Origin: Ga0077555 sp041397775
Lineage (GTDB): Bacteria > Pseudomonadota > Alphaproteobacteria > Rhizobiales > Hyphomicrobiaceae
DNA length: 64,000 bases
Reading direction: 5' to 3'
NCBI GenBank assembly: GCA_041397775.1
Contig: JAWKWB010000010.1
Coordinates: 124,001-188,000, forward strand
A program made the position numbers and the translations under genes. The first letter of the stretch is position 1, and every line of letters begins with the position of its first letter. Below are positions 48,996 to 58,246 of the stretch, piece after piece. A model generated the notes under the pieces. That model was not told the DNA's origin and ran no database searches. It saw only the letters and a program-made list of their open reading frames with translations.

Positions 48996-50828
48996 ATGAG
49001 GCGAGAGACGGCGTCCGGCGCATTCTTGAGCGCGGTGTTTGTCGACTACGACAACATCTACCTGTCCTTGAAGCGCCGCAGCGAAGAGGCCGCAAAGCGT
49101 TTCGCGAAGGATGCAGGCGTCTGGATCAAGGCGATCGAGACGGGCTCGTTGATCACCCCGACCAACGGTCCGGGTGCCGAAGGCGTGCGCCGCATCGTCA
49201 TGAACCGTTGCTATGGCAACCCGGTGCCCCGCCGGAACCAGAGCGACAACGCCACGGACATGAGCTCCTTCCCGTTCGTGCGGCATCATTTCCTGCGCGC
49301 GGGTTGCGAGATCGTGGATTGTCCGCCGCTGACGGCGCAGCTCAAGAACTCGTCCGACATCCGCATGGTCATGGACGTGCGCGACTACCTCACGCACGAC
49401 ACCTACTTCGACGAATTCATCATCCTCTCGGGCGATGCGGACTTCACGCCGTTGCTGCACCGGCTGCGCGCGCATGCCCGCCGCACGGTCGTCTACGCCA
49501 ACGATTTCACCGCAGCGCCCTATACGGCGATCTGCGACGGTGAGATCCGCGAGGCGAGCCTGATCTCGCTGCTGCTCGAGGGCAAGATCACCAGCGACGC
49601 CACCGCTGCCGAGATCGTCGGGCGCACCGAGCCGGCGGCGATCGACACGGCCCGCAAGGACATCATCGCCGATGTCGCCACGGCTGTGCGCGCCGCACCG
49701 ATGCCGGTTCCTCTCGAGGTGCTTGCCGATCGTGCCATTCGCAATGTTGGTCACGAGCGTACGATCGGCACCAGCTGGGGCGGCGCCGGCGGCTTCCGCG
49801 AGTTGCTCGTCAACAATCTGCCCGAGGGGATGAAGCTCTCGGCCGAGCCGCCGTATGTCGTGATCGACACGGCGCGCCACAGCGTGTCGCAGCCTGCCCC
49901 GTTGCCGCAGCTCCAGGCGGCGCCGCCGGTGCTCGGCGAGGCCGTCGAGCCGCGCCTCGAGCGCGCTTTGCCGCCCGTGGCGCCGCAGCGTGCAAGCTTC
50001 GCCAAGCCTGCGCCCAAGCCGGCGAGCGCCCAGCCCGCGGCGGCAGCCGCCGCCGCGCCGGCCCGGGCTGCAGCCCTGCCGCCGGCACCGCCGGCACCGC
50101 CGGCCGCTCCGTCGTCGCTGGCGCCGATGAACCGTGCGCGAGCCCAGGAAAGCGCCGCTCCGGCAGCTCCCGCGCGTGCCGCCGACCAGCAATCGGCCAT
50201 CCATCAGTCGATTGCGCGGATTCAGGAAGCTTGCCAGGCGCCGCCGCTGGCCCCGCCCGAGTATCGCATGCTCTTCGAGGCCATGTCGCAGGAAATCAAC
50301 GATCACGGCCTGATCGGCACCCAGACAATCCTGAACATCACGGCCCGCATGCAGGAGCGCGGCATCGATCTGCGGCGCGACGACGTCCGCTTCGTGCTGG
50401 AAGTCGTCAGCGAAGCCGATCCGTGGTTCGAGCAAGGCGTGTCGGCCAATCTGTTCGCCGGCCGTTTCCGGAACTTCGTGGTGGCGCGCTGCCGTAGCCA
50501 GGGCCTGAACCTTTCGGCAGACGAGCTGGATCTCATCGAAGCGTGGTTCGCCGGCTCCCCCGCGACCGCGCCGGCACCGCGCGCTACGCAGCCGGCGGAA
50601 GCGCCACCTGCGCAGCCGGTGGCAAGAGAGGCAGCATCGCAGCCCGCACAGCGCACGTCTCCCCCTGAGATGCGCTATATGAGTGCGGCTGCAGCCTCCT
50701 GGCCGGTGGAGGAGCCGCGCCAGCAGGTCGCCGAGCCCCCGCGCTACGATCCGGAGCCGTCGCACCACGGTGCGGATATGGCTGCCGACGATTTCCCGCG
50801 CATCGTCCGGACCCGCCTGAGAGGCTGA
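48996..50828 (+). CDS. NYN domain protein with LOTUS-like domains
   Basis: 610 residues. Residues 10-180 form a PIN-like NYN (LabA/Limkain-type) nuclease domain with AVFVDYDNIY (D17, D19), DVRDYLTHD and IILSGDADFTPLL. An OST-HTH/LOTUS-like winged helix (about 215-290, MPVPLEVLADRAIRNV) follows. After an Ala/Pro-rich linker (about 300-390) there is a second helical module (about 405-520, LFEAMSQEINDHGLIG). NYN-LOTUS proteins act on RNA. It precedes the Flp pilus locus by 234 bases in the same direction; no functional link is known. Confidence 0.88.
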   Translation: MRRETASGAFLSAVFVDYDNIYLSLKRRSEEAAKRFAKDAGVWIKAIETGSLITPTNGPGAEGVRRIVMNRCYGNPVPRRNQSDNATDMSSFPFVRHHFLRAGCEIVDCPPLTAQLKNSSDIRMVMDVRDYLTHDTYFDEFIILSGDADFTPLLHRLRAHARRTVVYANDFTAAPYTAICDGEIREASLISLLLEGKITSDATAAEIVGRTEPAAIDTARKDIIADVATAVRAAPMPVPLEVLADRAIRNVGHERTIGTSWGGAGGFRELLVNNLPEGMKLSAEPPYVVIDTARHSVSQPAPLPQLQAAPPVLGEAVEPRLERALPPVAPQRASFAKPAPKPASAQPAAAAAAAPARAAALPPAPPAPPAAPSSLAPMNRARAQESAAPAAPARAADQQSAIHQSIARIQEACQAPPLAPPEYRMLFEAMSQEINDHGLIGTQTILNITARMQERGIDLRRDDVRFVLEVVSEADPWFEQGVSANLFAGRFRNFVVARCRSQGLNLSADELDLIEAWFAGSPATAPAPRATQPAEAPPAQPVAREAASQPAQRTSPPEMRYMSAAAASWPVEEPRQQVAEPPRYDPEPSHHGADMAADDFPRIVRTRLRG

Positions 50829-50939
50829 TCGCGAGCGCCGACGCCAGTGCGTCAGGCGGAACAGGCAATCCATGGTCCCGTCGCATCCCCTCGAACGGCA
50901 GGTGCGGCGGGGCCATTTTGATTCGAATTTGGCATTGCT

Positions 50940-50957
50940 CGTAACGACTCGGTTACG
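50940..50957. promoter_or_regulatory. Inverted repeat upstream of the Flp pilin gene
   Basis: CGTAAC and GTTACG with a 6-base spacer, about 105 bases before the pilin ATG. The size and symmetry suit an operator. The regulator is unknown. Confidence 0.35.
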
Positions 50958-51062
50958 CTTTGGCAAAGGAATGAAGATTTCGAGGGAATGTCAGACGACG
51001 CACAGCGGGATTTAACCAGTTGGGCGTTATGCTCTCTCCAACAATGGGTGCGGAGAGAACGA

Positions 51063-51239
51063 ATGCGTTTGGTAATGACTGCGTTTCGGGATGACGAATC
51101 CGGCGGTGTCGCGATCGAATACGTGATGATCGCAGGGTTCATCGCCTTGGGGATCATCTCCCTGCTCGTCAATATCGGTACGAACACGAGTTCGCCCTTC
51201 TACGGCATCGAGGCCGGCTTGAAGATGCGCGGCATGTAG
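51063..51239 (+). CDS. Flp-type pilin
   Basis: 58-residue type IVb pilin precursor. A short basic leader (MRLVMTAFRDDESG) ends in the prepilin cleavage site, G followed by VAIEYVMIAGFIALG, with the conserved Glu at position 5 of the mature helix (G-V-A-I-E-Y). The hydrophobic helix is followed by only a short tail, as in Flp pilins. GGAGAG lies 5 bases before the ATG. The pilin is cut by the peptidase encoded next and assembled by the following Cpa/Tad machine. Flp pili mediate tight surface adherence. Confidence 0.93.
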   Translation: MRLVMTAFRDDESGGVAIEYVMIAGFIALGIISLLVNIGTNTSSPFYGIEAGLKMRGM

Positions 51240-51514
51240 TGCGCGGCCGACGGATGGCTGTCGCTCTGCGAACCGACTGCCGGCGATGGGAAGGTCCCAT
51301 ACTCCCAACAGATTGATCCTAACGCACTCTCCTGCGAACACCCCCTCGTCGGCCGAGCCCTGGCGTCGCCCCGCCCCCGCGCTGCGTGGTGCAGCGCCGC
51401 GCGTCCGTTCGCATTTGAGGTTCCCTGAAATGGCGCCGTTAACAGACGTTTCATTGAGCTGCGCGATGATCCGGTCGCCCGTTGAGGGACGCTCGAATTC
51501 AAAGGTGTAACGTC

Positions 51515-52018
51515 GTGCTGGAGTTTGCGCTGTTCCTGTTCTTTCCGGCCGCCATGGCGCTGGCTGGATCGATGGATTTCTTCACGATGACGATCCCCAA
51601 CCGGATCACGGTGGGTCTGGTCATCGGTTTCGTGGTGGTTCTGCCCTTCGCGCCGCCGGGATGGTGGGGCCTGGCCAGCCATCTGGCGGCGTTCGCACTG
51701 ATGCTGGTGATCGGCATCTTCATGTTTTCGCAGGGCTGGTGCGGCGGTGGCGATGCCAAGCTGCTGGCCGCGACGGCCTTGTGGCTCGGCCTCGAGCGCC
51801 TCCTCGACTACCTCGTCATCGTATCGATCGCGGGCGGTGTACTCGTGTTCGCGCTTCTCATGTACCGCGCGGCATCGCCGCCGCTGTTCTTGTTGAACCA
51901 GCGCTGGGCCATGCGTCTGCACGAGAAGGCGGGCGGGGTGCCCTATGGCATCGCCTTGGCCATCGGCGGCCTGTGGATCTACCCGACCACGACCTGGCTG
52001 TCGCAACTGGCGGTCTGA
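51515..52018 (+). CDS. cpaA: Prepilin peptidase CpaA/TadV
   Basis: 167-residue membrane aspartic protease that cleaves Flp prepilin. The two catalytic aspartates are in the first loop (SMDFFTMTIPNRI) and in GWCGGGDAKLLAA; about five membrane helices surround them. No methylase-type N-terminal domain is present, as usual for CpaA. The start is GTG at 51515, chosen because AAAGGTG lies 7 bases upstream; a TTG at 51482 would add eleven non-family residues. In 51240-51514 (275 bases) I see no gene. Confidence 0.92.
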   Translation: MLEFALFLFFPAAMALAGSMDFFTMTIPNRITVGLVIGFVVVLPFAPPGWWGLASHLAAFALMLVIGIFMFSQGWCGGGDAKLLAATALWLGLERLLDYLVIVSIAGGVLVFALLMYRAASPPLFLLNQRWAMRLHEKAGGVPYGIALAIGGLWIYPTTTWLSQLAV

Positions 52019-52141
52019 GGACGGCGGCCTTCGGGCCCGGCAGTGTCCGGAATTGAGACAGCATTAACCCCGCATTGACGTTTCTGTCAGACACTCGGAT
52101 CGAATGGGAACGCATACGTCGGTGAAAGGGCGAATGCTCAG

Positions 52142-52936
52142 ATGAAACGCGCACAGTTGATCGGCATCGGTTTGGCCAGCATCTGCGGCATTGGCGCATT
52201 CGTTGGCATGAAGAGCCTACAGAAGCCCAAGGTGCAGACACGCATCGAAGTGAAGGCCAACACGGTCAAGGTTTTGGTGGCACGCGCCGATATCGGCCTG
52301 GGCAGCTTGACGACGGAGCAGAGCTTCCGCTGGCAGGACTATCCGGAAACGGCGGTGCCGCCGGGCGCCATCTCCTGCAAGTCCAGCAGCTGCAGCGCGC
52401 GTGATTACGCGGGCGGCATCGCGCGCACGCCGATCATGAGGGAAGAGCTGATCACGAAGTCCAAGATCGTGAAGGCAGGTGAAGGCGGCGTGCTGGCTTC
52501 GATCCTGCCGGCAGGAATGCGGGCCGTCTCCACGAAGATCTCCGAGGACAGCGCCGTCGGCAAGATGATCCTGCCCAACGACCATGTCGACGTGATCCTG
52601 ACCCGGCGCCTGCGCAGCAAGACCGGCCAGGACGAGCACGTCAGCGACACGCTCTTCCGCAACACGCGGGTGCTCGCCATCGGTCAGCGCATCGAGATCA
52701 AGGACGGCCAGAAGAACGCCGAAGGCAACACCGCCACGCTCGAGCTGACGCCACGCCAGGCCGAGCAGCTCACCCTTGCCAAGTCCATGGGCGAGATCAG
52801 CCTCGTCCTGCGCTCCGTCGCCGACTTCAAGGAGCAGAAGGGCGACGGCAAGGATTTCAAGGCGGATAGGGACCGCGGCGACGGCATCAAGATGCTGAAG
52901 TACGGCGTCAAGTCCCGCGCGGTCGTGGCCAACTGA
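52142..52936 (+). CDS. cpaB: Flp pilus assembly protein CpaB (RcpC)
   Basis: 264-residue periplasmic protein anchored by an N-terminal helix (LIGIGLASICGIGAFVGM). An SAF domain (about 40-110; VKVLVARADIGLGSLTTEQ) is followed by the CpaB/RcpC domain with LPAGMRAVSTKI and LPNDHVDVILTR. A small Cys pair region (SCKSSSC) is unusual within the SAF domain. It is thought to work with the CpaC secretin in the outer membrane channel. It lies 123 bases after cpaA and may have its own promoter. Confidence 0.93.
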   Translation: MKRAQLIGIGLASICGIGAFVGMKSLQKPKVQTRIEVKANTVKVLVARADIGLGSLTTEQSFRWQDYPETAVPPGAISCKSSSCSARDYAGGIARTPIMREELITKSKIVKAGEGGVLASILPAGMRAVSTKISEDSAVGKMILPNDHVDVILTRRLRSKTGQDEHVSDTLFRNTRVLAIGQRIEIKDGQKNAEGNTATLELTPRQAEQLTLAKSMGEISLVLRSVADFKEQKGDGKDFKADRDRGDGIKMLKYGVKSRAVVAN

Positions 52937-53071
52937 TCGGCGCGCTGGAAGGGTCCGGGCGGCGTCTCGCCGGGACCGAATGTACGAGTTTCGAGTTCAT
53001 GTCCGTTGTTCTGCGTTTGTTGCGTCTGCGTGCACCCCGAGTTGGTAGCTCGTCAGAAGGTCTGATCGCTC

Positions 53072-54688
53072 ATGCGGAACTTGCTCAAAACGGCCCGTAG
53101 CTCGGCCATCGCCTCAGTCGTCGGTGTGACGGCCATGGTATTTGCCATCGGCGGTGTCGAACCGGCGCTGGCACAACACGTCAAGGCGAAGCGCACGTCC
53201 GCTGGGATCGGCGCCAATACCGAATTCCATCCCGACCACCAGTCGGTCCTGCGGTTGAGCGAGAGGGACGGCTTCCCCATCCACCGCGGCATCAAGCTCG
53301 GCCGGAACAAGTCGATGCTGGTGGAGGTCTCGCGCGACCTCCGCGACGTCATCGTTTCGAACCCGGAACTCATGGATGCGGTCGTGCAGAGCTCGAACCG
53401 TGTCTACCTCATCGGCAAGAAGACGGGGCAGTCGAACGTCTTCCTGTTCGACAGCAACGGCGACCAGATCGCCACCTTCGAGGTCAGCATCGAGCACGAC
53501 GCGGGGCCGCTCAATGCCCTCTTCGAGCGGTTGATCCCTGCGTCGCGCATCAAGGTCGAGATCCTCAACGACACGGTGATCCTGACGGGCAGCGTCCGCA
53601 ATCCGTCGGACAGCGCGCGCGCCTCCGACATTGCCAGCCGGTTCATCGTCGGCACGCCCGAATCGGACAATCGCGCCAAGCAGAAGGTGATCAACCTCCT
53701 CCAGATCGAGGCGGAAGAGCAGGTCATGCTGCGCGTGACGGTGGCGGAAGTCGAGCGCTCCGTGCTCAAGCAGATGGGCGTCAACATCGGCAGCGCCATC
53801 AACTCGGGCAACTTCGCCACGTCGCTGCTGACCGAGAACGCGCTGCCGCTGACCGCTGCGGCCGGCCTCGGCAAGCTGCCGATCCCCGGCGTAAATTTGC
53901 AGGGCACGCAAGGCGCATCGTGCGCCGCCGGCTCGACCTGTCTCTTCAACTCGGGCCCTGGCGCCAACACCTTCGGCAACTCCGGCCTCGACGTGATCGG
54001 CCGCGCCAACGGCAACACCATTGCCGGCACCTTGCGCATGCTCGAGCGTCACGGCCTCGTGCGCACGCTGGCCGAGCCGAACCTGACGGCGGTGTCGGGC
54101 GAGACGGCCAAGTTCCTCGCCGGTGGCGAATTCCCGATCCCGATGTCCGTCAACAACGGCCAGCTCTCGGTCCAGTTCAAGGAGTTCGGCGTCGGTGTCG
54201 CCTTCACGCCGCTGGTGCTGTCGGAAGGCCGCATCAACATGAAGATCGAGACCGAGGTGTCCGAGATCTCAAGCGTGGGCTCCATCACCCTGTCGGGCTT
54301 CCAGCTCCCGGCCCTGAAGAAGCGCCAGGCCAAATCGACGGTCGAGCTGCCGTCGGGTGGCACGCTGGCCATGGCCGGCCTGCTCTCCGACGACACGCGC
54401 AAGAACATCGACGGCCTGCCGGGCCTGAAGGATCTGCCGATCCTGGGCGCGCTGTTCCGCAGCCAGGACTACATCAAGCGCGAGACGGAGCTGGTCGTTC
54501 TCGTGACGCCATACGTCGTGCGTCCGACCGCGATGAAGAAGTTCGCCCGCCCGACCGACGGCATGGCTGCCGCGTCCGATCTGAAGAGCAACTTCCTCGG
54601 TCACATGAATCGCGTCTATGGCCGCAAGGCGAATACCGTCGTCGAGCATGGCCTGAAGGATGGCGATCTCGGTTTCATCGTCGAATGA
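53072..54688 (+). CDS. cpaC: Secretin CpaC (RcpA) of the Flp pilus
   Basis: 538-residue outer-membrane secretin that forms the exit channel. A Sec signal peptide (about 35 residues) precedes the N-terminal pilus-associated domain (SMLVEVSRDLRDVIVSNPELMDAV split over 90-115), a BON-like domain (about 150-210), and the secretin core (about 320-490; LAEPNLTAVSGETAKFLAGG and VPLVLSEG-like TPLVLSEGRI). The close KKRQAKSTVELPSGGTLAMAG is standard. ATG 53072 lies 135 bases after cpaB. Confidence 0.95.
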   Translation: MRNLLKTARSSAIASVVGVTAMVFAIGGVEPALAQHVKAKRTSAGIGANTEFHPDHQSVLRLSERDGFPIHRGIKLGRNKSMLVEVSRDLRDVIVSNPELMDAVVQSSNRVYLIGKKTGQSNVFLFDSNGDQIATFEVSIEHDAGPLNALFERLIPASRIKVEILNDTVILTGSVRNPSDSARASDIASRFIVGTPESDNRAKQKVINLLQIEAEEQVMLRVTVAEVERSVLKQMGVNIGSAINSGNFATSLLTENALPLTAAAGLGKLPIPGVNLQGTQGASCAAGSTCLFNSGPGANTFGNSGLDVIGRANGNTIAGTLRMLERHGLVRTLAEPNLTAVSGETAKFLAGGEFPIPMSVNNGQLSVQFKEFGVGVAFTPLVLSEGRINMKIETEVSEISSVGSITLSGFQLPALKKRQAKSTVELPSGGTLAMAGLLSDDTRKNIDGLPGLKDLPILGALFRSQDYIKRETELVVLVTPYVVRPTAMKKFARPTDGMAAASDLKSNFLGHMNRVYGRKANTVVEHGLKDGDLGFIVE

Positions 54689-54710
54689 GCGGGACCCTGG
54701 GAGACGCAAC

Positions 54711-55445
54711 ATGACCAACAATCGATCCAAGGGTGATGCAATGTCCGCGATGTCCATGAAATTGGCCACGCTCTGCGTTGTGGCGGTAGCCCTTACGGGA
54801 TGCCGCCCCGGAGAGGAACCCGGCGCGCATGTCGCTGGCTGGTCCACGCTCGAGGCAGCCCAGCGTCATCCGATCGTGGTGTCGCAGCAGCCCGCCAGGA
54901 CGAACATCCGCGTTGCCCGCGGGGCGCACGGCCTGACCCCCAAGCAGCGCGCGCAGGTGATCGACTTCCTCGATCGCTATCGCGGCGGCGATACCGGCAG
55001 TTCCCGCATGACGGTCAACGTGCCCACGGGTGCGCCCAACGAAGTGGCGGCTCTGCACGCGGCGGCCGATCTGCGCTATCTGCTGCGCGACTACGGCCTC
55101 GACGAGACACGCGTGTCCGTCCAGCCCTATCACAGCGACGGCGATCACCAGCCGCCGATCCGGATTTCCTACGACCGGTTCGTGGCCGAAGCGCCCGAGT
55201 GCGGCAACTGGAGCGTCAACGTCTCCAACGATCCGCGCAACCTTCCCTATCCCAACCTCGGCTGCACGACGCAGCGCAACTTCGCGATGCAGGTGGCCAA
55301 CCCGGCCGATCTGCTCGGACCGCGCTCCATGACGCCGTCGAGCGCGGAACGCCGCGATGGCGCGTGGGGCAAGTACGTGAAGGGTGAATCCACGATCTCC
55401 AAGAAAGACGGAGACGAGAAGGTTCAGGTCAAGGGCGACAACTGA
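54711..55445 (+). CDS. cpaD: Flp pilus lipoprotein CpaD
   Basis: 244-residue outer-membrane lipoprotein. The lipobox LTGC follows a signal peptide (ATLCVVAVALTGC), so lipidation is expected. The CpaD domain is marked by LTPKQRAQVIDFL and by the C-terminal PECGNWSVNVSNDPRNLPYP with LGCTTQRNFAMQVANPADLL, a conserved cysteine pair. GGGAG lies before ATG 54711; an internal ATG at 54741 is possible. It is a likely pilotin-like partner of CpaC, 22 bases downstream of it and 12 bases before cpaE. Confidence 0.93.
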   Translation: MTNNRSKGDAMSAMSMKLATLCVVAVALTGCRPGEEPGAHVAGWSTLEAAQRHPIVVSQQPARTNIRVARGAHGLTPKQRAQVIDFLDRYRGGDTGSSRMTVNVPTGAPNEVAALHAAADLRYLLRDYGLDETRVSVQPYHSDGDHQPPIRISYDRFVAEAPECGNWSVNVSNDPRNLPYPNLGCTTQRNFAMQVANPADLLGPRSMTPSSAERRDGAWGKYVKGESTISKKDGDEKVQVKGDN

Positions 55446-55457
55446 GGAGATGTCAGT

Positions 55458-56762
55458 ATGAGCCGGAATTCAGAGAGCGCGGCCGCCCTGTCCGATATGC
55501 AGGACGCCGATCAGACGTACATGGAAATGGACGATGTAGGTGTCGGCGCGTCGAAGGCGCGCCCAATCCCGCGCATCTCCATCCAGGCATTCTGCGATAG
55601 CCCCGAGATCGCTGAGGCGGTCCAGCTGAGCGCGGAAGACCGTCGCCTGGCGAAAGCCCACGTCTCCGTGCACATGGGTGGCGCGAACGCCGCCGTGCTG
55701 CATTACCAGGAGAGCCCGACCCCGAACCTCATCATCATCGAATCGGCTCTGCCGCGCGACAGGCTCGTTGGCGAACTCGATCGTCTGGCCGAGTTCTGCG
55801 ATGCGGGAACCAAGGTGCTGATCATCGGGCACATGAACGACGTCGTACTGTATCGCGAGCTATTGAAGCGCGGCGTCAGCGAATATCTGATCGCGCCCGT
55901 CGACACGATGCAGCTCATGGAGTGCATCTCGAACCTCTACAACGATCCCGAGGCCGATCCGGTCGGGCACATCTTCGCCTTCGTCGGCGCCAAGGGCGGC
56001 GTCGGCTCCTCCACGATCTGCCATAACGTCTCCTGGTGCCTGTCGGAGGCGCTGCGTTCGAGCGTGGTCATCGCCGACTTCGATCTGGCGTTCGGCACGG
56101 CCGGCCTGGACTTCAATCAGGATCCCGTCCAGGGCATTTCGGAGGCGCTCCAGAGCCCGGAGCGTCTCGACGAGGTGCTGCTCGATCGCCTGCTGACCAA
56201 GTGCTCGAACCACCTGAGCCTGTTCGCAGCCCCCGGTACGCTGGACCGCGAGTACGACCTCACCCCCGATGCCTGCGATATCGTGCTCGACGTCGTGCGC
56301 CAGAATGTTCCCTTCGTGGCCGCCGACGTGCCCCACATTTGGACCGGCTGGTCGAAGCGCCTGCTCACCCAGGCCGACGAGATCGTGATCACGGCAACGC
56401 CGGATCTGGCCAATCTGCGCAACACGAAAAACATCGTAGACCTGCTGCGCCAGATGCGGACCAACGATCGTCCCCCGTTCCTGATCATGAACATGCTGGG
56501 CGTGCCCAAGCGTCCCGAGATCCCGATCAAGGAGTTCGAGACGGCGCTCGATCTCAAGATCACCTCCGTCATCGACTTCGATCCCGAGACCTTCGGCCAG
56601 GCCGCCAACAACGGCCAGATGGTCGAGGAAATGGCGGCGAAGGCAAAGGCGGCGGCGCAGTTCCGCGAGATCGCGATGGCGCTCATCGGCCGTCGCGAGG
56701 TCAAGGTGGAGAAGAAGTCCGCACTTGCGCCCCTGCTCGAGCGGTTGAAGCGGAAGAAGTAA
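55458..56762 (+). CDS. cpaE: Pilus localisation ATPase CpaE (TadZ)
   Basis: 434 residues. An atypical receiver-like domain (about 30-150) is followed by a MinD/ParA ATPase domain. The deviant Walker A is GAKGGVGSST (near 175) with VIADFDLAFGTAGLDF after it and ITATPDLANLRNTK later. The conserved phospho-accepting Asp environment in the receiver part is not obvious. CpaE/TadZ marks the pole or site for pilus assembly. It is tightly spaced in the operon, with cpaF 18 bases later. Confidence 0.94.
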   Translation: MSRNSESAAALSDMQDADQTYMEMDDVGVGASKARPIPRISIQAFCDSPEIAEAVQLSAEDRRLAKAHVSVHMGGANAAVLHYQESPTPNLIIIESALPRDRLVGELDRLAEFCDAGTKVLIIGHMNDVVLYRELLKRGVSEYLIAPVDTMQLMECISNLYNDPEADPVGHIFAFVGAKGGVGSSTICHNVSWCLSEALRSSVVIADFDLAFGTAGLDFNQDPVQGISEALQSPERLDEVLLDRLLTKCSNHLSLFAAPGTLDREYDLTPDACDIVLDVVRQNVPFVAADVPHIWTGWSKRLLTQADEIVITATPDLANLRNTKNIVDLLRQMRTNDRPPFLIMNMLGVPKRPEIPIKEFETALDLKITSVIDFDPETFGQAANNGQMVEEMAAKAKAAAQFREIAMALIGRREVKVEKKSALAPLLERLKRKK

Positions 56763-56780
56763 AGTCAAGGAGAGCCGTTC

Positions 56781-58244
56781 ATGTTCGGACGCAGAACAGG
56801 CGACGCTTCGGCCCCGAAACGTATCGCCAATCCGGGATCGACCCAGACCGCGGCCCCCGCGCCCGCCAGCGAGCCCAAGGCCGCGGTCGTTGCGGCCCCG
56901 CCGCCGCCGAAGCCGGAACTCGTCGAGAGCCAGCGCAAGCACTCCGAAGAGTACTATGACGTCAAGACGACCGTCTTCAACGCGCTGATCGACACGATCG
57001 AGCTGACGCAGCTCGCCAAGCTCGATGCGGCGGCTGCGCGCGAGGAAATTCGCGACATCGTCAGCGAGATCATTCAGCTCAAGAACGTCGTGATGTCGAT
57101 TGCCGAGCAGGAAGAGCTGCTCGAGGACATCTGCAACGACGTGCTCGGCTATGGTCCGCTGGAGCCGTTGCTGGCGCGTGACGACATCGCCGATATCATG
57201 GTCAACGGCGCCGCCACGACGTTCATCGAAGTCGGCGGCAAGGTGCAGAAGACGGGCGTGCGCTTCGCCGACAACGCGCAGCTCATGAACATCTGCCAGC
57301 GCATCGTCAGCCAGGTCGGCCGTCGCGTCGACGAATCGAGCCCGATCTGCGACGCGCGTCTTCCCGACGGCAGCCGTGTCAACGTCATCGCGCCGCCGCT
57401 GGCGATCGACGGCCCCGCGCTCACCATTCGTAAGTTCAAGAAGGATCGTCTGCGCCTCGATCAGCTCGTGAAGTTCGGCTCGATCTCGCCGGCGGGCAAG
57501 ACACTGCTCGAGATCATCGGCCGCGTCCGCTGCAACATCATCGTTTCGGGCGGCACGGGTTCGGGCAAGACGACGCTGCTCAATTGCATGTCGTCCACGA
57601 TCGATGCCGACGAGCGCATCATCACCTGCGAGGACTCCGCCGAGCTTCAGCTCCAGCAGCCCCACGTGGTGCGTCTGGAAACGCGGCCCCCCAATCTCGA
57701 AGGCGAAGGCCAGATCACCATGCGTGATCTCGTCAAGAACTGCCTGCGTATGCGTCCTGAGCGGATCATCGTCGGCGAAGTTCGCGGCGCGGAGGCTTTC
57801 GACCTGTTGCAGGCCATGAATACGGGCCACGACGGTTCGATGGGCACGCTCCACGCCAACAGCCCGCGCGAAGCCATCGGCCGTGTCGAGTCGATGATCC
57901 TGACGGGCGGCTTCTCGCTCCCCAGCAAGACCATCCGCGAGATGATCGTGGGCTCGGTCGACATCATCGTGCAGGCCTCGCGTCTGCGCGACGGCTCGAG
58001 AAAGATCACGCACGTGACCGAAGTGCTGGGCATGGAAGGCGAGGTCGTCACGCTTCAGAACCTGCTCGTCTACGAGATCACGGGTGAGGACGCGAACGGC
58101 AAGATCGTCGGCCGCCACCGGTCGACCGGCATCGCGCGCCCACGCTTCTGGGAGCGCGCCGAGTACTACGGCGAATCCAAGCGACTGGCAGAAGCGCTCG
58201 CCTCCGCCGAGGTCGAGGGCGGCTTGAGCGGGCAGGGGGCATAA
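56781..58244 (+). CDS. cpaF: Secretion ATPase CpaF (TadA)
   Basis: 487-residue hexameric ATPase that powers pilus extension and perhaps retraction. An N-terminal Pro/Ala-rich lead (1-55) precedes the helical domain (about 60-180) and RecA-like core. Walker A GGTGSGKTTLLN is near 256-267, the Asp box CEDSAELQL, Walker B RIIVGEVRGAEAFDLL and the His box GTLHANSPREAIGR follow. ATG 56781 has AAGGAGAG upstream. It is 2 bases from tadB, so coupled. Confidence 0.96.
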   Translation: MFGRRTGDASAPKRIANPGSTQTAAPAPASEPKAAVVAAPPPPKPELVESQRKHSEEYYDVKTTVFNALIDTIELTQLAKLDAAAAREEIRDIVSEIIQLKNVVMSIAEQEELLEDICNDVLGYGPLEPLLARDDIADIMVNGAATTFIEVGGKVQKTGVRFADNAQLMNICQRIVSQVGRRVDESSPICDARLPDGSRVNVIAPPLAIDGPALTIRKFKKDRLRLDQLVKFGSISPAGKTLLEIIGRVRCNIIVSGGTGSGKTTLLNCMSSTIDADERIITCEDSAELQLQQPHVVRLETRPPNLEGEGQITMRDLVKNCLRMRPERIIVGEVRGAEAFDLLQAMNTGHDGSMGTLHANSPREAIGRVESMILTGGFSLPSKTIREMIVGSVDIIVQASRLRDGSRKITHVTEVLGMEGEVVTLQNLLVYEITGEDANGKIVGRHRSTGIARPRFWERAEYYGESKRLAEALASAEVEGGLSGQGA

Positions 58245-58246
58245 CG

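Noticed and set aside
51012..51019. CtrA half-site TTAACCAG upstream of the Flp pilin
   Set aside because: Differs from TTAACCAT in the last base and has no second half-site at the usual spacing; too short to support.
51286..51510. Small gene between the Flp pilin and cpaA
   Set aside because: Low-complexity Pro/Ser/Arg frame with no ribosome binding site, overlapping the cpaA leader.
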